Of a stretch of DNA of 64,000 nt, positions 36,228-48,719 are shown piece by piece. Every line of letters begins with the position of its first letter. The first letter of the stretch is position 1. A program made the translations under genes and the position numbers. The notes beneath the pieces are model-generated. The model was not told the origin of the DNA. It did not search any database and saw only the letters and a program-made list of their open reading frames with translations. This DNA is from Saururus chinensis (Eukaryota; Streptophyta; Magnoliopsida; Piperales; Saururaceae): positions 24,782,756 through 24,846,755 of the forward strand of contig CP141147.1 of assembly GCA_035235625.1 (NCBI GenBank). The letters run 5' to 3'.

Positions 36228-36428
36228 ATTAGCGGTGTTCATGGATGTCCATTGTCCGTATGTTTGTCCGTGTCCACGTCCGTTTTTATTTAGAATGGAC
36301 AATTTTTTTTGTCCGGGCCAGACACGGACATGGACACGAACAAAGTTTTTTGTCCGCACTAATAGGGAGCTACAGACACGGACATACCCTTATTTGTGTC
36401 CGCGGACGTCCGCGTCCACCACTCTTAC
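36228..36428. mobile_element. Short hAT-like non-autonomous element
   Basis: About 200 bp with inverted ends GCGGTGTTCATGGATGTCC and, reverse complemented, GAGTGGTGGACGCGGACGTCC. The interior is filled with 'gtccgtgtcc' / 'ggacacggac' motifs in both directions. Similar GTCC/GGAC-rich sequence occurs at 54,050-54,130 beside the hAT pseudogene and at 61,850-62,205, suggesting subterminal repeats of one hAT family. A clean 8-bp target duplication was not found. Confidence 0.5.
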
Positions 36429-36519
36429 TTAGCATTCCCTTAAATATAGTATTAATTATTATTAACTATTAGAAAAAAATAGAATTTAGTTCCTATGTAG
36501 CATGTTAGGACAACCCTAA

Positions 36520-36630
36520 CTAAAAGAAAGTAAACAAGACTAATCCTAACTAAAGTAGGAAATATACTAATCTTGGAAGGTGAAATCAATATGGTAACTA
36601 AGATCCTAGTCTAATTAGGAATATAACATT
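36520..36630 (-). repeat. LTR remnant, downstream side of the gag pseudogene
   Basis: AGTAAACAAGACTAATCCTA, AAATCAATATGGTAACTAAG and TAGTCTAATTAGGAATATAA align with 38,707-38,820. Direct repeats on both sides of a gag pseudogene are best explained as the two LTRs. Confidence 0.7.
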
Positions 36631-36689
36631 TTACCACTGCTTCCACATTGCCTTGCTCTCAAGGCAACTACTTTTCTAAGGCTTGAAAC

Positions 36690-38450
36690 ATGGGATGAAT
36701 GTCATTAACGATAATAGCCAGATCGACATCAAATTCAGCTACTGGTCCAATTGGGGCATCAACAACGTACATATGAAGATACATGTATTGATGTCCAGGA
36801 GTATATTTCTCTTCACAATCGTAGCATAATCCTTTTTTTGGCGGGCATCCATTTCAGCTTGTGTAAGCTTCTTGATCGGAATTGTGGGAGATAAAGAAGA
36901 AGAAATGGGGGATGTGTCAGTGGAGGTAGAGGACGAACGGAAGGAGGAAGGATGTCGGCGTTGTGCTACTTTTTCCACACATACACAAGCCATACACATA
37001 GTTTCCGTCAAAGAGGTCCCAGGAAAAAGTTATAATTTTGCTTTAATCTCACTTAAGACTTGCTTTAAAGACACCGATTAGGGCGTGCTCGGGCCATCCG
37101 TGGACACGGTTCACTAAGCACTCGAACTCATCGTGGTAGTCCTGGATTGATCCCCGTTGGCGAACCTGAGGTAACAAACTATTAAAATTATGATAAGGAG
37201 TCTGGCCAAAACAGAGGAGAAGAGCATGCTCAAACTTAGGCCAAATAGCATTAGGATGCTGAGTAAGGAACTCGTCGACCCAATGCATAGCACAACCCTC
37301 CATATGAAAAGAAACTAATTCACATTGTTTGTGGCCCAGAGTGCGATGGAAGTGAAAGAAATGCTTCACCTGAAAAAGCCACTCGTCTAGGTCATCGTCC
37401 TTGAAGACTGAAAAAATAACATAAATCGGTCAAGCCTGAACAATAGAGTTCTGGTTAAGACAAACAACTTCATAAGGGTAGTCAATGCAACCACGATCAC
37501 GACTTCAAGGGTGACCTACATGGTCACGATAATTTGTATAAGTATTGACATCATCGAGGTGAACGATAAGTGGGGCGTAACCCAGGGATAAGGTGTTGGC
37601 GCGGCATAAGAGGGCCCATGAGCGTGGCAGTTGATTCAGCTGCGCGTTATGAGGCGCAAGTGGGTCGACCTGGGCAAATTGTGGCATTAGGGGGCGGTTT
37701 TCCGAAAACTGAGACAACCTGGTTCGAACCGGCATGGTACTTAAACTGGTCATCCCGCAACGAAGCTTCTGAAAATGGCGGAAAGGTCTGAGAAGCGGTC
37801 ATCGGAAGGAAAAGGAATGAAGGGGGCGGGGGGCGGCTGGATCGACGGTGGCCAAAGCCGGAACTGTGGGCGGCGTTGTGGCGGAGGGAGTTCCAAAGAT
37901 GGTCGGCGGAGAGTGAGAGACCGGAGTGAACTTAGCGGCGGCCTTAGTGGATGAGGGACGGCCACAGTGGGAGCAGATCAGCGGTTCTGAAACGGAATGG
38001 TGGGCAGCGGCCGGAGCAACGACGGATAACGGGCGACCTCCGGGAAGAAGAGAACTGTCGAACAAACCGACAATAGAGGTGTGCGGCAGCGGGGCGGAAG
38101 GCACTGACCGGGGCCGTGCAGAGGGACCGACGGGGGTGGAAGATGCCGTAGGCGGTAGAAATCGCTGTGCAGCAGAGGATTTGGTGGCGGTCGGGGCGAG
38201 AGATAACATTGGCAGAAAATATGGGAAAGAAAAGGCAGCAACTTGGTCGATACTAGGCAGTTACGTCTGCGTGATGGCTGGATCGGGGACGAAAAGGGCG
38301 GATCTAGCCGGGAACGGTGGCGCGGCTGCTGGGTCTGGAGCAGATGAGGTGGATCCGGCCGAAAGGAACGGGCGGCGATCGGGGCCGGGAACGACGACGG
38401 CGGAAGAGAAGCGGGTAGAAAGGCAGTAGCTTTGGCATATATGGAAGAGG
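36690..38450 (-). pseudogene. Ty3/gypsy gag, decayed
   Basis: The clearest part is 37,420-37,049 on the minus strand: DEWLFQVKHFFHFHRTLGHK, then LVSFHMEGCAMHWVDEF, FEHALLLCFGQTPYHNFNSL and YHDEFECLVNRVHGWPEHAL. This is the retrotransposon gag domain (W...a..fF.f.......k...as.hmeG.A..W, F..l...f......F..L..L.Q.gsv.dY..eFe.L..rv.g.pe..L...F..gL). Further on come PIKKLTQAEMDARQKK and, after a frameshift in a poly-A run, GLCYDCEEKYTPGHQ, a CCHC zinc knuckle whose last Cys is lost. The GC-rich frames at 37,505-38,620 (Pro/Ser/Ala-rich) precede the domain and are probably the polyprotein N-terminus or 5' leader. No pol domains follow. It fits a chromovirus-like gypsy element with most of its interior deleted. 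Confidence 0.78.
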
Positions 38451-38706
38451 CGGTAGGAGCGACCGACTGAAGGACGGCCTCGACGGAAATCGGTGCTACT
38501 GACGAGGAAGCGTTGGCAACTGCATCTTGAACGATCGAACGACATCGGTGAGCGTGGTGATGGAGCGAAACATCGAACTGTTGGATTCCTCCTATGCAGT
38601 TCGGGTAGTTCGGGTAGCATCAATAGTCTTCACGTCGGTAAGTTCCAAAATTTCCAGAATCGGCTAGAACATATAATTTATAAAAAATTACACTAATAAT
38701 CCTACT

Positions 38707-38820
38707 ATAAAGATGGTAAACAAAACTAATCACAACTAAAATAAAAAATAAATTAATTTAAAAAAATAAAATCAATAAGGTAACTAATATCTTAGTCTAA
38801 TTAAGAATATAATATATATT
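38707..38820 (-). repeat. LTR remnant, upstream side of the gag pseudogene
   Basis: Partner of 36,520-36,630: GGTAAACAAAACTAATCACA, AAATCAATAAGGTAACTAAT and TAGTCTAATTAAGAATATAA. Confidence 0.7.
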
Positions 38821-39240
38821 TATAAGTTTTTAGTTAATTAGTAGCGCACTTAATTAAATGAGGAATTTACCCACTAAATTCATTCCCATGTTTGCTCCTT
38901 TCAAAGCCCCACAAAAAAAGAGAAAATGAAAAAAGTTTTTCTCAAATATTAGCCTTTTTAAATAGCTCACTTAATTATATATTTTTCATAACATTTAAAA
39001 ATGAGAACTTTACCTTCCCATCTTGATTTAGTTTTACCTTCTTTTAAAAAAAAATTGGTTGTGGCTAAGATGCGGCTAACTAGCTACAGCTTGACCAAGG
39101 TCAGGCTACTATCTGTCTCACTTAGCTACAGCTAGGACGCCAGCCACCCCTGCCACAAAGATGGCTAGAGAGTAGAAAAAGGGTGGGGTGGGGTGGGGTG
39201 GGGGATGATATGTGTTTAAAAATTTGAAGTAGAAAAAATA
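38821..39240. other. AT-rich spacer with a G-run
   Basis: No coding signal. Contains GGGTGGGGTGGGGTGGGG at 39,181-39,204, a run of five or more G tracts able in principle to form a G-quadruplex on the plus strand. Confidence 0.6.
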
Positions 39241-39249
39241 TATTTGATA

Positions 39250-39636
39250 TTTAAGCTCGTTACTATCGACTACTTAAGTTCATTATGCTTCATCGTCCAA
39301 ATGGATAGGAATGCCAATAGGGCATCGCCTTAACCTCTAGGGAGTAACTAGACACCAAAGACTTTTTCGAATATAATGCACACCTATGTTTATGGGGCAC
39401 AAGATCAAACAGGTAAGAGTAGATCCATGACACTACTTACATAAGTACGCAAATGACCATACTCTAGGGGCCATATAGGGTCAATTAAGGGCAAAGGTCA
39501 TACAATGTCATTCTTAGGCCGGAATCTTATAGTGCCACTCTTAGGCAAAATCATACAGTGCCGACTAATGGCATAAACATACAACGCTTTAAATAGAGTA
39601 TCAAAGTTCTAAGCTTAATACAACACCGAGACAAAG
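39250..39636 (+). mobile_element. Fragment of the long-LTR family (third copy)
   Basis: Matches 19,330-19,730 and 42,960-43,390: 'actatcgactact.aa', AGGAATGCCA.TAGGGCAT-type block, 'ggggcacaagatcaaacaggtaagag' and 'cagtgcc' blocks in the same order. It is truncated on both sides and its right edge abuts integrase coding sequence. Confidence 0.75.
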
Positions 39637-40558
39637 TGTCATGTCCTTTTGTCATGATCATCCTTGTGGTGGCCACTTTAGTTTTAGAAAGACTATTGTT
39701 TTGGAGTCTAGATTCTATATGCTACTAAACCCAATTTTGATAGTGGAGATATTTAATTTTTTGGGCATTAATTTTATGGGTCATTTTTCTAATTCTTTTG
39801 GTAATATGTACATCCTTGTCGAGGTAGATTTTGTGTCTAACTTGGTAGAGGCTATTGCATGCAAGACTATTGATCACAAAATTGTGGTCCAATTTTTTGA
39901 GAATGTTTTTACATGTTTTGGTATCTTTAATAGGGTTTTTGAGTAGTTAATGAAGAAATATAGTATAGCCCGTAAAATTACTACACCTTACCACCCTCAT
40001 ACTAGTGGTCAAGTTGAGATTTATAATAGGGAGATTAAGCACTTTTTGGAGAAAATGGTAAACCCAAATAGGATAGATTGGTCTTTAGGACTTATTGATG
40101 CATTGTGGGCATACCATACTGCATTTAAAACTCCCATTAGAATGTCTCCATATAGAATTATTTTTAGCAAGGCTTGTCATCATCCTGTTGAGTTAGAATA
40201 TAAAACATATTGGGCTATAAAGTAATTGAATTTTAATCTTAACGAGGCAGGTGGTAAGATTAAGTTGTAGATTAATGTGTCGGAGGAAATTTTAAATGAT
40301 GCTTATGATTGTGCTATAAATTATAAAGAACGAATGAAAAAGGTTCATGATCTAAATATTTTGAGGAAATCTTTTATAGCTAGCCAAAAGGTCCTTCTTT
40401 ATAATTCTCATTTATATTTATTTTTTAGAAAAATTGAGATCTCGTGGATAGGTCATTTCATAGTTCGTATTGTTTATTCTCATGGACTTGTTGAGATTGA
40501 GAATTTTAGGAATGGTAATATGTTTAAAGTCAATAGTTACCGTCTCAAGCATTTGTAG
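39637..40558 (+). pseudogene. Athila-like Ty3/gypsy integrase, decayed
   Basis: Consecutive frames read CHDHPCGGHFSFRKT, VEIFNFLGINFMGHFSNSFG, MYILVEVDFVSNLVEAIACK, then after a stop [20 protein letters not shown] and [40 protein letters not shown], and later LRKSFIASQKVLLYNSHLYL and GNMFKVNSYRLKHL. This is the C-terminal part of an Athila-lineage integrase. The second catalytic aspartate block (SDGG..F) is deleted, the first catalytic Asp region reads GINFMG where GIDFMG is usual, and most of the zinc-binding HHCC segment is lost. The E-bearing TSGQVE.. block remains. Several in-frame stops confirm loss of function. The 5' side is cut off by the long-LTR fragment at 39,250-39,636. Confidence 0.9.
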
Positions 40559-41930
40559 AGTTGAGGAGTCCAGAAGTTGATGAATTACTTCTGAAAGATC
40601 CTGTTTATCAAGACTAAGCTTTAGGTGTATTTGGCTGAAAACAATAAACTTAGCACTCTTGGGAGAAAACCCAACTTTAGGTTTTGTGAGTTATTTTTAT
40701 TTGATTTAGTCGTTAGTATTTCTATTTTCTTTAGCTAGTTTTCAATTTATTATCTTTGTTGACTGTTCTAATCATTATTTGGATGTGCTTATATGATTCA
40801 TTATTAATTTACCCTTATATGATTATGCTTGTGCTTTATTGACCATTTTTCTTTTGATAACTATGTACATGAGCACGTCAACAAAGGTACTCTATGTTTT
40901 TTCCTCTTTTCTTATCTTAAGCATTGTATTTTTTTTTTTACAAAATTGAGGACAATGTTTAGCTTACATTTAAGGGTGTAGAAAGAGATTTTATTTTTGT
41001 TTCTAGTGTTTATGTCTTAGTTTTAGTAAAAAAATGAGAAAATTAAAAACAAATGTGAGATTCATATTATTTTATGTTTTTGGTAATTTACATTAATGTT
41101 TGTTTTAGACATGTGATTGTGTTTAATGATATCAGACTATTTAGAACATGTTTATATGACTTGACAAATTTAACGATTTTGAGTTTTCATTACATCATGT
41201 TGGTTTCTTGTGCTCCTATTTTGAAATATTGGAAAGACATTTGTTTAAGTGTGAATTCAAGCCCTTGATTATGGTCTTACATATTGATAAATATCATTGA
41301 ATCTAAGTAATTTTTTTAAGAGGGTAAAACTTTAGTATGATCCAGTAGTACTCATGTTATCATAATAGAGTTTTGTGCTTGATTATTCTCGGTTTGTAGA
41401 TTATTCTAGGACTTTTTGTCATTACAATTAAGGTTAAATGTATAATGTGCTCAAGAAAAAAAAGAAAACCATAAAAAAAGAAGATAAAAAGAAAAAATTG
41501 AGTAGAAAAAAATTAATGAAAAATTTTTTGTTCTCAAAAAATTAAAGTATCTCTATTTAGTAGATTGGGTCTCTACGTGCCTTACTAAGCATAGGGTGTT
41601 CGAGTCCAAATGTAGAGTTGACTAATTTATAACATGCATAGCCTTATAGTTTATTTGAGGTTCAAGCTATTAAGCATGAGGGGTGCTTCAACACCTAGTG
41701 TACTTAGCCAACTAGATTGGGAGTCACTGGCCTAACACTTGTTACACGGATCTTATAGACAGTTTAAGAAAGCTAAGCCTTACACATGTTAAGTGAGATC
41801 AACATAGAAGTTTAATAGCACATTATGCAGTTATATCTTGAATGTGTTGTCAAGTAATCTGGGTTGTTTTACTTTTCAAGGAAGGTTTTGCATAATTCTC
41901 TATTATGATCTTTTAAGGATAAATGGATGT
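40559..41930 (+). mobile_element. 3' internal region of the Athila-like element, left part
   Basis: Non-coding sequence following integrase. It includes TTAGGTTTTGTGAG and 'gaggacaatgtttagcttac', phrases typical downstream of Athila pol, and an A-rich stretch at 41,450-41,535. It is interrupted by the solo LTR at 41,931 and continues at 46,363. Athila envelope-like coding sequence was not seen. Confidence 0.55.
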
Positions 41931-44900
41931 TGTAACGCCCGAGATTTTCATACATTTTCCATAAAATTCACGGAAAATTTTTAATTTTAAATCGGAGTAA
42001 AACTAACGAAATCAAAACCCGTATAAACAGTTTATAATTTAAAACATCATACGGTTAAACATCGTATCGTCAAATCAAATCTCCTCAGGCGCTACTCGAA
42101 AACAAACGTACGACTAAATCACCATGATCATGGATTTTTAAATACAAATAACTCCCAGGCGTCCCTAAGTACAAGTCCCATAAACAGTCTACTATCTGAT
42201 CCAAGCTAAAAGTCCAGAAGGTATAAACATTTAAATCTCATCTCACCCAATACATCAGATCGTGGCATCAAAAACTCTCGTTGAGTCAAATATACTTGAG
42301 TCAAAGGCGGAACGATCATCTGCAGAAACGAGCATCCATCTCCCGGAGCTCTCCAACACAACCTGCAAAAGCCTCCCGAACCACGGGGCTAAAAATAGTA
42401 GGGTGAGTATTTTCATACTCAGTAGGAAAATACCCAGTAGGGGAAATCCCAAAAATGGTGAACTCGATAAGTTCATAAAAACATGCGTCATGCAACACAA
42501 ACATGAAGCAATCTGCAAATATAACAATCATATATATGCATATAAAAACGCATAGCACACCAAATGGAAGCAAACTTACTCAAACACCCTCAATCAGGGT
42601 CTCACAATGTACTCGTACCATCGTACGCATACTCAACACCTTACTCATACTCGTACGACCAAACTCGTACCATCTTACACTTACAGTCCTCGTCCAAATC
42701 ATATACTTACAATCGTGCTTACAATCATACACTTACTTTCTTACTCAAACACTTACACTTACGTTCTTACTTCAAATCATTATCTTACAATCGTACTCAT
42801 ACACACACAACCTACACATACTTGTACGGCCTTAATCGTACAATCATACGCTTACACATAAACGTATTCTTACGTCTTCCTTAGGAGCTTACATTTACAC
42901 ATACTTTGAATCTTACACGTACAACTTACTCAGAAATTGAAGCATACAACATACTCTCACTATCGAACACATACTACCGACGACTAAAGCTCATTACAAT
43001 TAACAAGCTCCAATGTCGGGAAAGAAGGGAATGCCACAAGGGCGTCACCTTAACCTTCGGGGAGCAACTAGACGCCATGGACTTTTCCGAAGGCAAGGCA
43101 CACCTATGCTCATGGGGCACAGGATCAAACAGGTAAGAGCAGGTCCATGATACTGCTTACCTGAGCGCGCAAATGCCCACTCTTTGGGGCCATACATTGC
43201 CAACAAGGGCCATACAGTGCCAACTAAGGGCAGAAAACATACAATGCCACTCTTGGGTAAGAATCTTACAGTGCCACTCTTAGGCAGAACGTACAGAGCC
43301 ATCTAGGCAGAAACATACAGAGCCCACGAAGGGCGGAAACTTACAGCGCTCTCAACAGAGCATCAAACGTCTAGGCTTAATACAGCACACAGACCAAAGC
43401 AAAGCATACATTGCTCTCAACAGAGCATCAGACGTCTGGTGCTCTATATAGCACACAGACAAAAATCCCGCAAGATAACAACCATGGCAAGACACAGAAG
43501 TGCTCAGCCGACTCATTATCGGCTAGCTCAAACACGGAACTTAATCCGTCGAACCCTCAGGTCTCAAACTCACAACGCTATCATTAGCTTTCTTATAATT
43601 CAAGTTTGAATTAAGTATATTATGCGGTACGATTATGCCACACAAACTTAGTCCTCGACTGATCAAACCAGAGCTGAGCCCGATCCGAACCCTAGTTCGT
43701 CGGGGCAGCAGACTTCACTTACCTGTCCAAGTCACACATAACTCACCGTACACAAATACTTACATAATCATACGACCTCTGCCATCTACCTTACAGTCCA
43801 CACATCTTACTTACGTCGTCAAACTGAGCTCCTCAAGGTAAATCCCCGTTACCCCCTTACTTACACCTCACTGATTATGCTTACTTTTCACTTTATAATT
43901 TGTACGTTATGCTTGTACAATTATGCACACTCTTGACGTCTAACAAACCCCACCTCAGGCTTCAAGCCTAAGTTCTCTTACTTACAGAAACTAACCCCTG
44001 ACTTTGTTTCACACCAAACCGATCCAATCCGCTCCATTCTTCGTCTGTCATACTTACGTTTGTCATCTTCCATCACACGCTTACCCGTCCCCATCCGACT
44101 CCATACCAAAAACCTTACCACTTCTTATCGTCCATCGCCCATCAAACTTACCTTCTCTGTCTTCCGTCGTACGCTTACACGTCCAAATCCACGTCCAACT
44201 TCGTACCAAACCCTTACCACTTCTTACCGTCCATCGTACATACCTCTGCCCACATGCACATACACATACATAAAGCATACGTGCAACTCATACATAACAA
44301 TCATACTCACAGCTCATATGCATGCCATACGTATCTAAACATACCATATAATCATGCTTATATGCACATCAAGTAATTCCTAGCATGCTACTACTTATTC
44401 AAGCACGCTATCATGAAATTACGAGTTCAAGCTCCCCTACCTCGTAATCATGACGTTTGATGGCGAGCACACGACGGTGGCGGCGTCGGTGGCGGTCAAA
44501 ACCATTGCCCAGCTGAGAGAGCTGCTGTCCCGAGGGTGTAAGAAACGCCGGAAGCACTCACGGCCAAACAGGGGTGACACTGATCAACGCGGAAAAATCT
44601 GTGATCCACGGCGGCACACTACGGGCGACCGGGAGGAAGGTTGTGCCAACAAGTGGCAGGTGCGACCGAAGATCTAGGCGTACACTAAAATTCGACCGGT
44701 GGTTGAACCATACACAACCGATCACAAGACATCGAAATCGGCTGTGGACAGCACCCAACGGCGTCGATTTCGTGTTTACTAGGGCCCACTTAAGGGCGGA
44801 GGGTGTGGGCGTCACTCAAGGATGGAGGAGACTGATGGAGGACTCTGATGTTAACTCCAGATGATGGCAGAGCCATCTGACGGTCGGGCGGCGCCAAAGC

Positions 44901-46357
44901 GGCACCAAAACCCTAACCCGCACGCGCGGCTACTAGCACACGCGGCCAAAGGGAGGGGGAGAATGCTAGACGGTGTAGGCTCAAAGCTCGGAAGGGCAGT
45001 AGGCCATGCCCAATGGTGGTGACTTACAAGACGTCCTTTGTCGTTGTCGTGCCGAGGTAGGCCAACTAGAGGCCAACCGGCGTTCGGCGAGATAGAACGG
45101 TGGCGCTCTAAGTGGCGCGGTCAAACACATATCATTGGCAGAGGGGGAACCTGCCTCATGCCGAAAGAAGAGGGGCGGTGCCGCACTAAGGCGGCCAACC
45201 ATCTCCAAACTAAGACCCGCCAAACTACAAGGTCCAAAGGTGTGGCCCACAGGCGTCACTCAGCCGAGGTGGAGCCAGACGAAGGTCCACTTGGCCAAGT
45301 TTGGCATCCGGCTAGTGACGGTACTCACAACGGTCAAAACGGACCTAGACCGAAAACAGGGGCTGACCGGAGGGGAAAATAGGGCCGGGGAGGGAAGGTG
45401 GCCGGAACAGGGCGGGCCTGGGTGGAGGCGGCTACACCAGTGCCGCCGGGCCAAGGCTGGCCGACCATAAGCTCACCAAAGGCTTGCTTCCACCGGCGCG
45501 ACCACAATTCCCGTCAAACCAAAAATAGGGAAGAGGGACCGACCCGAGGAAACCAGCCCAGGCATAGCGGTTCTGGGGGCGGTAGACCTGGCTGGGGGTG
45601 ATCTTGCGGTCGCTAAACTGCGGCTGGCCGGACGGAGGCTGAGCGGAGCCGTCTTTGGCCAAAGGCAGCAATTCCCGGCGCCGGCAGTCCCAAACAACCA
45701 AAACGAACCAAATCGAAATAGAGGGGTGTTCGGACTGAACAAAGAAGAGACGGAGGGTGAGGAGGAGGAACCGGTCCGGATGGGGTGGCCCACTGTCTTC
45801 GCCAGACCCAGGTGGAGCCGGACGGAGGTCCGGTCGGCCATGGCTGGCCGCCAGCAGCCACTGTTTAATCTAAACAGTGCGTCGGTGAAAAACAGGGCAG
45901 AGAGGGGGAAGGAGAGTGGGGCGGCGGAGCAGACGCCAAATGGGGCCGGGAGGGGTGTCCCCCCACTGTCGCCGGCCCAAGACAGGCCGGATGGAGGTCC
46001 GATCGGTGGTGGATCGCCGCCACCGGTCCCTGTTTCACCAAAACAGAGCATCGGCGGGTAGACAGGGCAAAGCAGAAATGGGGACGGGGCGGCGGAACGG
46101 AGGCCCACTGGGCCGAGCCCGTGTTTCTTTTATTCTTTTTTTTCTTTTCTTTTTTTTTCACCTTATTTCTTCTGCAGTCCGTTTTCTCTCGAATTTTGGC
46201 GCCAAAACGCAGGTCTAGGCCCGTCGCCTATGATGAACCTGAGACCCGACTCTACGGGTACGAATACCGAGGCCAAATACGCCGAAGCGTCACAATATCT
46301 CGCCGAAAATGATCAAAAAAATTGCAAAAAATCGTAATAAAAATCCGGGACGTTACA
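41931..46357. mobile_element. 4.4 kb solo LTR inserted in the Athila-like element
   Basis: It begins TGTAACGCCCGAGATTTTCA and ends TCCGGGACGTTACA, flanked by the exact 5-bp repeat GATGT (41,926-41,930 and 46,358-46,362). The end, reverse complemented, reads TGTAACGTCCCGGATTTTTA, so the two tips are near inverted repeats for ~20 bp. It aligns over most of its length with 18,505-23,831. The interior has a pyrimidine-rich 'cttactcgtac' region (42,590-42,950 and 43,990-44,340), a GC-rich core (44,450-46,110) with many overlapping meaningless ORFs, and an AT-rich 3' part. With no gag or pol and an exact 5-bp duplication it is best read as a solo LTR, unusually long. Confidence 0.85.
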
Positions 46358-46362
46358 GATGT

Positions 46363-48362
46363 CAATGTCTATTTTTTGGGTGTTAAATTTAAATTGCTGA
46401 GTGGACATGAGACACATTGAGTTGTTCGATTTATGAGATTTGAATTGTATAATTAATTGACAATGTTTGTTTTTAAAACTAGTATGTATGTATAAGCACT
46501 TACCACCAACATGAAGTTGTCATAATGAATTATTGTTTCATAAGACAAGTAATATTATGCATTGCACTCACTTATGATTGATTTATTGAATGGAGTCACA
46601 CATGTAGGAGGAGTTGATTTGTATATTTTCATTGGATTTGAGTTCTTTTTTTTCAGTTTTAAATTTTGTGGGTAGATTCATTGCAAACCCTCACGAGACC
46701 ATAACTTGTCCACTAGTGTAAGCTAGAGGTTTAAAGGCTTATTTCATGCACTAAATGCAATCGTGATTTTCGGCTAAAGTAGAGTAGTTAGTTTTATTTT
46801 CGGTTGTTTTAATTTTGGTTTTCTCAAGGACTAGCAAAATGTAGGTTTGGGGGTATTTAAATGAATAATTTATGGTCATTTTAATACCCTTATATTTAAT
46901 CTACTAAACTTAATTTAGTATTATTTTAGGCTTAATTATGTTAGTAATTGATGAAACAAATGGACAATGAAGAGAAAGGGGCTCACTTATTTGGTCTTCA
47001 TGTGAACTAACAAATTCCATTGGAGTAATATGAGGCAAATATTATTCTAGGAAACATCACCATTTAGTTTGTAAAGAAAACATTAATTAGTATATGGTGG
47101 TCTAAGAGAAGGATTAAGAAGCTTAATAGAAGATATGAAGGGGGGCTATGAGTTGGAAAGATGAGAGAGTGATAGAAAGGAACAGAAGGCCAAAAAGAAA
47201 GGAAGCTACATGTCAAATCAAGGTACAACCAGCAAGCCACGTCCAAAACAAGAAAGCAAAGAAAAAACTGAAAAACAAAACATGAACCAGAATTTAAAGA
47301 AAGGAAACTGAAATTAAGGAGGGCAAGAAGTAAGAAGTAAGAAAGAAGGTTAAAAGGACTAGACTAAACATAGAAGAAGTAGTTATTCTGGGTTGGAATT
47401 GGGCTTAAACATGGAAGGAATGATTCTATTCGGAATTTATATAAATAGAGCAGAGAAAATTTCATATTAGTGCTAAGAAGAAGAGAGGGTTCAAAGATGA
47501 AATCTTTGAATTTCAGTCCACAAAACAATAAGAGAGAGAGTTTAAGAGTGAAAAAGTCAAAGCCCAAAGCCAGAGAAACGAATAATCAGTAAGAAAATTT
47601 TTTTTAAGGTTGAGGTTACTGTAGCAACATTGTTCACAAGTATGGAGGTTGAAGATGATGAATAGTAATGCATAGTTGCGTTTATTAATATTGTAGCAAA
47701 CAATGAATTTTGAGTTTTTTTCCTTCTTTTTCACCTCTTGTAAGTTTCTTTTCAATTTTTTCAATTGAAATTTTATTTCTTAGGTTAATGAGTGGTTAAA
47801 ACTCTTTGCTAAGGCATGAATGAAGCTTTATTAAATTTTAGAATTTCATAATTACGGGACTTAATTAATTTTTTAATAGTAAATTTAATATTATTATTTC
47901 TACCTCTTTAATTGATGAGATTGATTCGGATATGAGTTTAGTCATGCTTCTATCATAATTTAAGTTGGTTCTCATTAATTCATTATTTGGTTTTGTTTTT
48001 TTTAATATCTTGATTATTTATCATTTAGTTATCTCTTATAACTTTCTCAGGTTCTACTTTATTTTTCATTTCTTGTTTTAATATAGCTTTGATAAGTTCA
48101 TGTTCATAGTTTAATTGTTTTCTTAGGTTCATTAAAGCTTTAGATTTTGCCGATTTGATAATTTAATTTATTTTTTTATTATATTTGCTTCGGTTTGTTT
48201 TTAGATTAGGCATTTGCTTGTTAATTAGTTAACTAGATTAGGGTTAAACTTAATTAGATTAAAATTTGATTTTCCAACTTCACGTCTATGTGGGATTGAC
48301 CTTGTTAACTACTTTTCTGCCTTTGATTTGTGCGCTTACGAGTAAATAATTAAAATTCAACA
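46363..48362 (+). mobile_element. Athila-like element continued: polypurine tract and 3' LTR
   Basis: AGGTTTGGGGGTA at 46,843-46,855 is a plausible polypurine tract; the LTR would start at about 46,862 and end near 48,362 (AAAATTCAACA). Near its end, ATGTGGGATTGACCTTGTTA and TGTGCGCTTACGAGTA are typical of the 3' edge of this gypsy LTR class. The 5' LTR is absent. Open frames inside are not genes. Confidence 0.6.
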
Positions 48363-48719
48363 ACAATTTTAACTAAAAACTCAATCAAATGACAAGACCT
48401 TAGATGTTGTACCCTTACGCTCCCCCTCATTCCATAAAATATTATTGGTGTGATCAACTAAACCAAAAATCAAGTTTTTGTGTGATAATCTAAACCAAAA
48501 GGCTAATTACTGCCTCAATGACAATCAACCCATTTATCTACTATACGACCATTTGTATGTGAAGACCGACACCCAATTGACAACTAGTTAGAAAGAAGAG
48601 TTGTTAATTGGAGAGTTGATTACAAATAGTAGGAATTGAGTATGAGGATCACCCCATGTCTAGTAATGCAAAGATTATTGTGTACCAAAATAGATGTTAA
48701 AAAGTTCGAGGTATAACAT

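Noticed and set aside
45473-46108. 211-codon open frame on the minus strand
   Set aside because: GC-rich centre of the 4.4 kb solo LTR; several overlapping frames are open on both strands, which is a composition effect.
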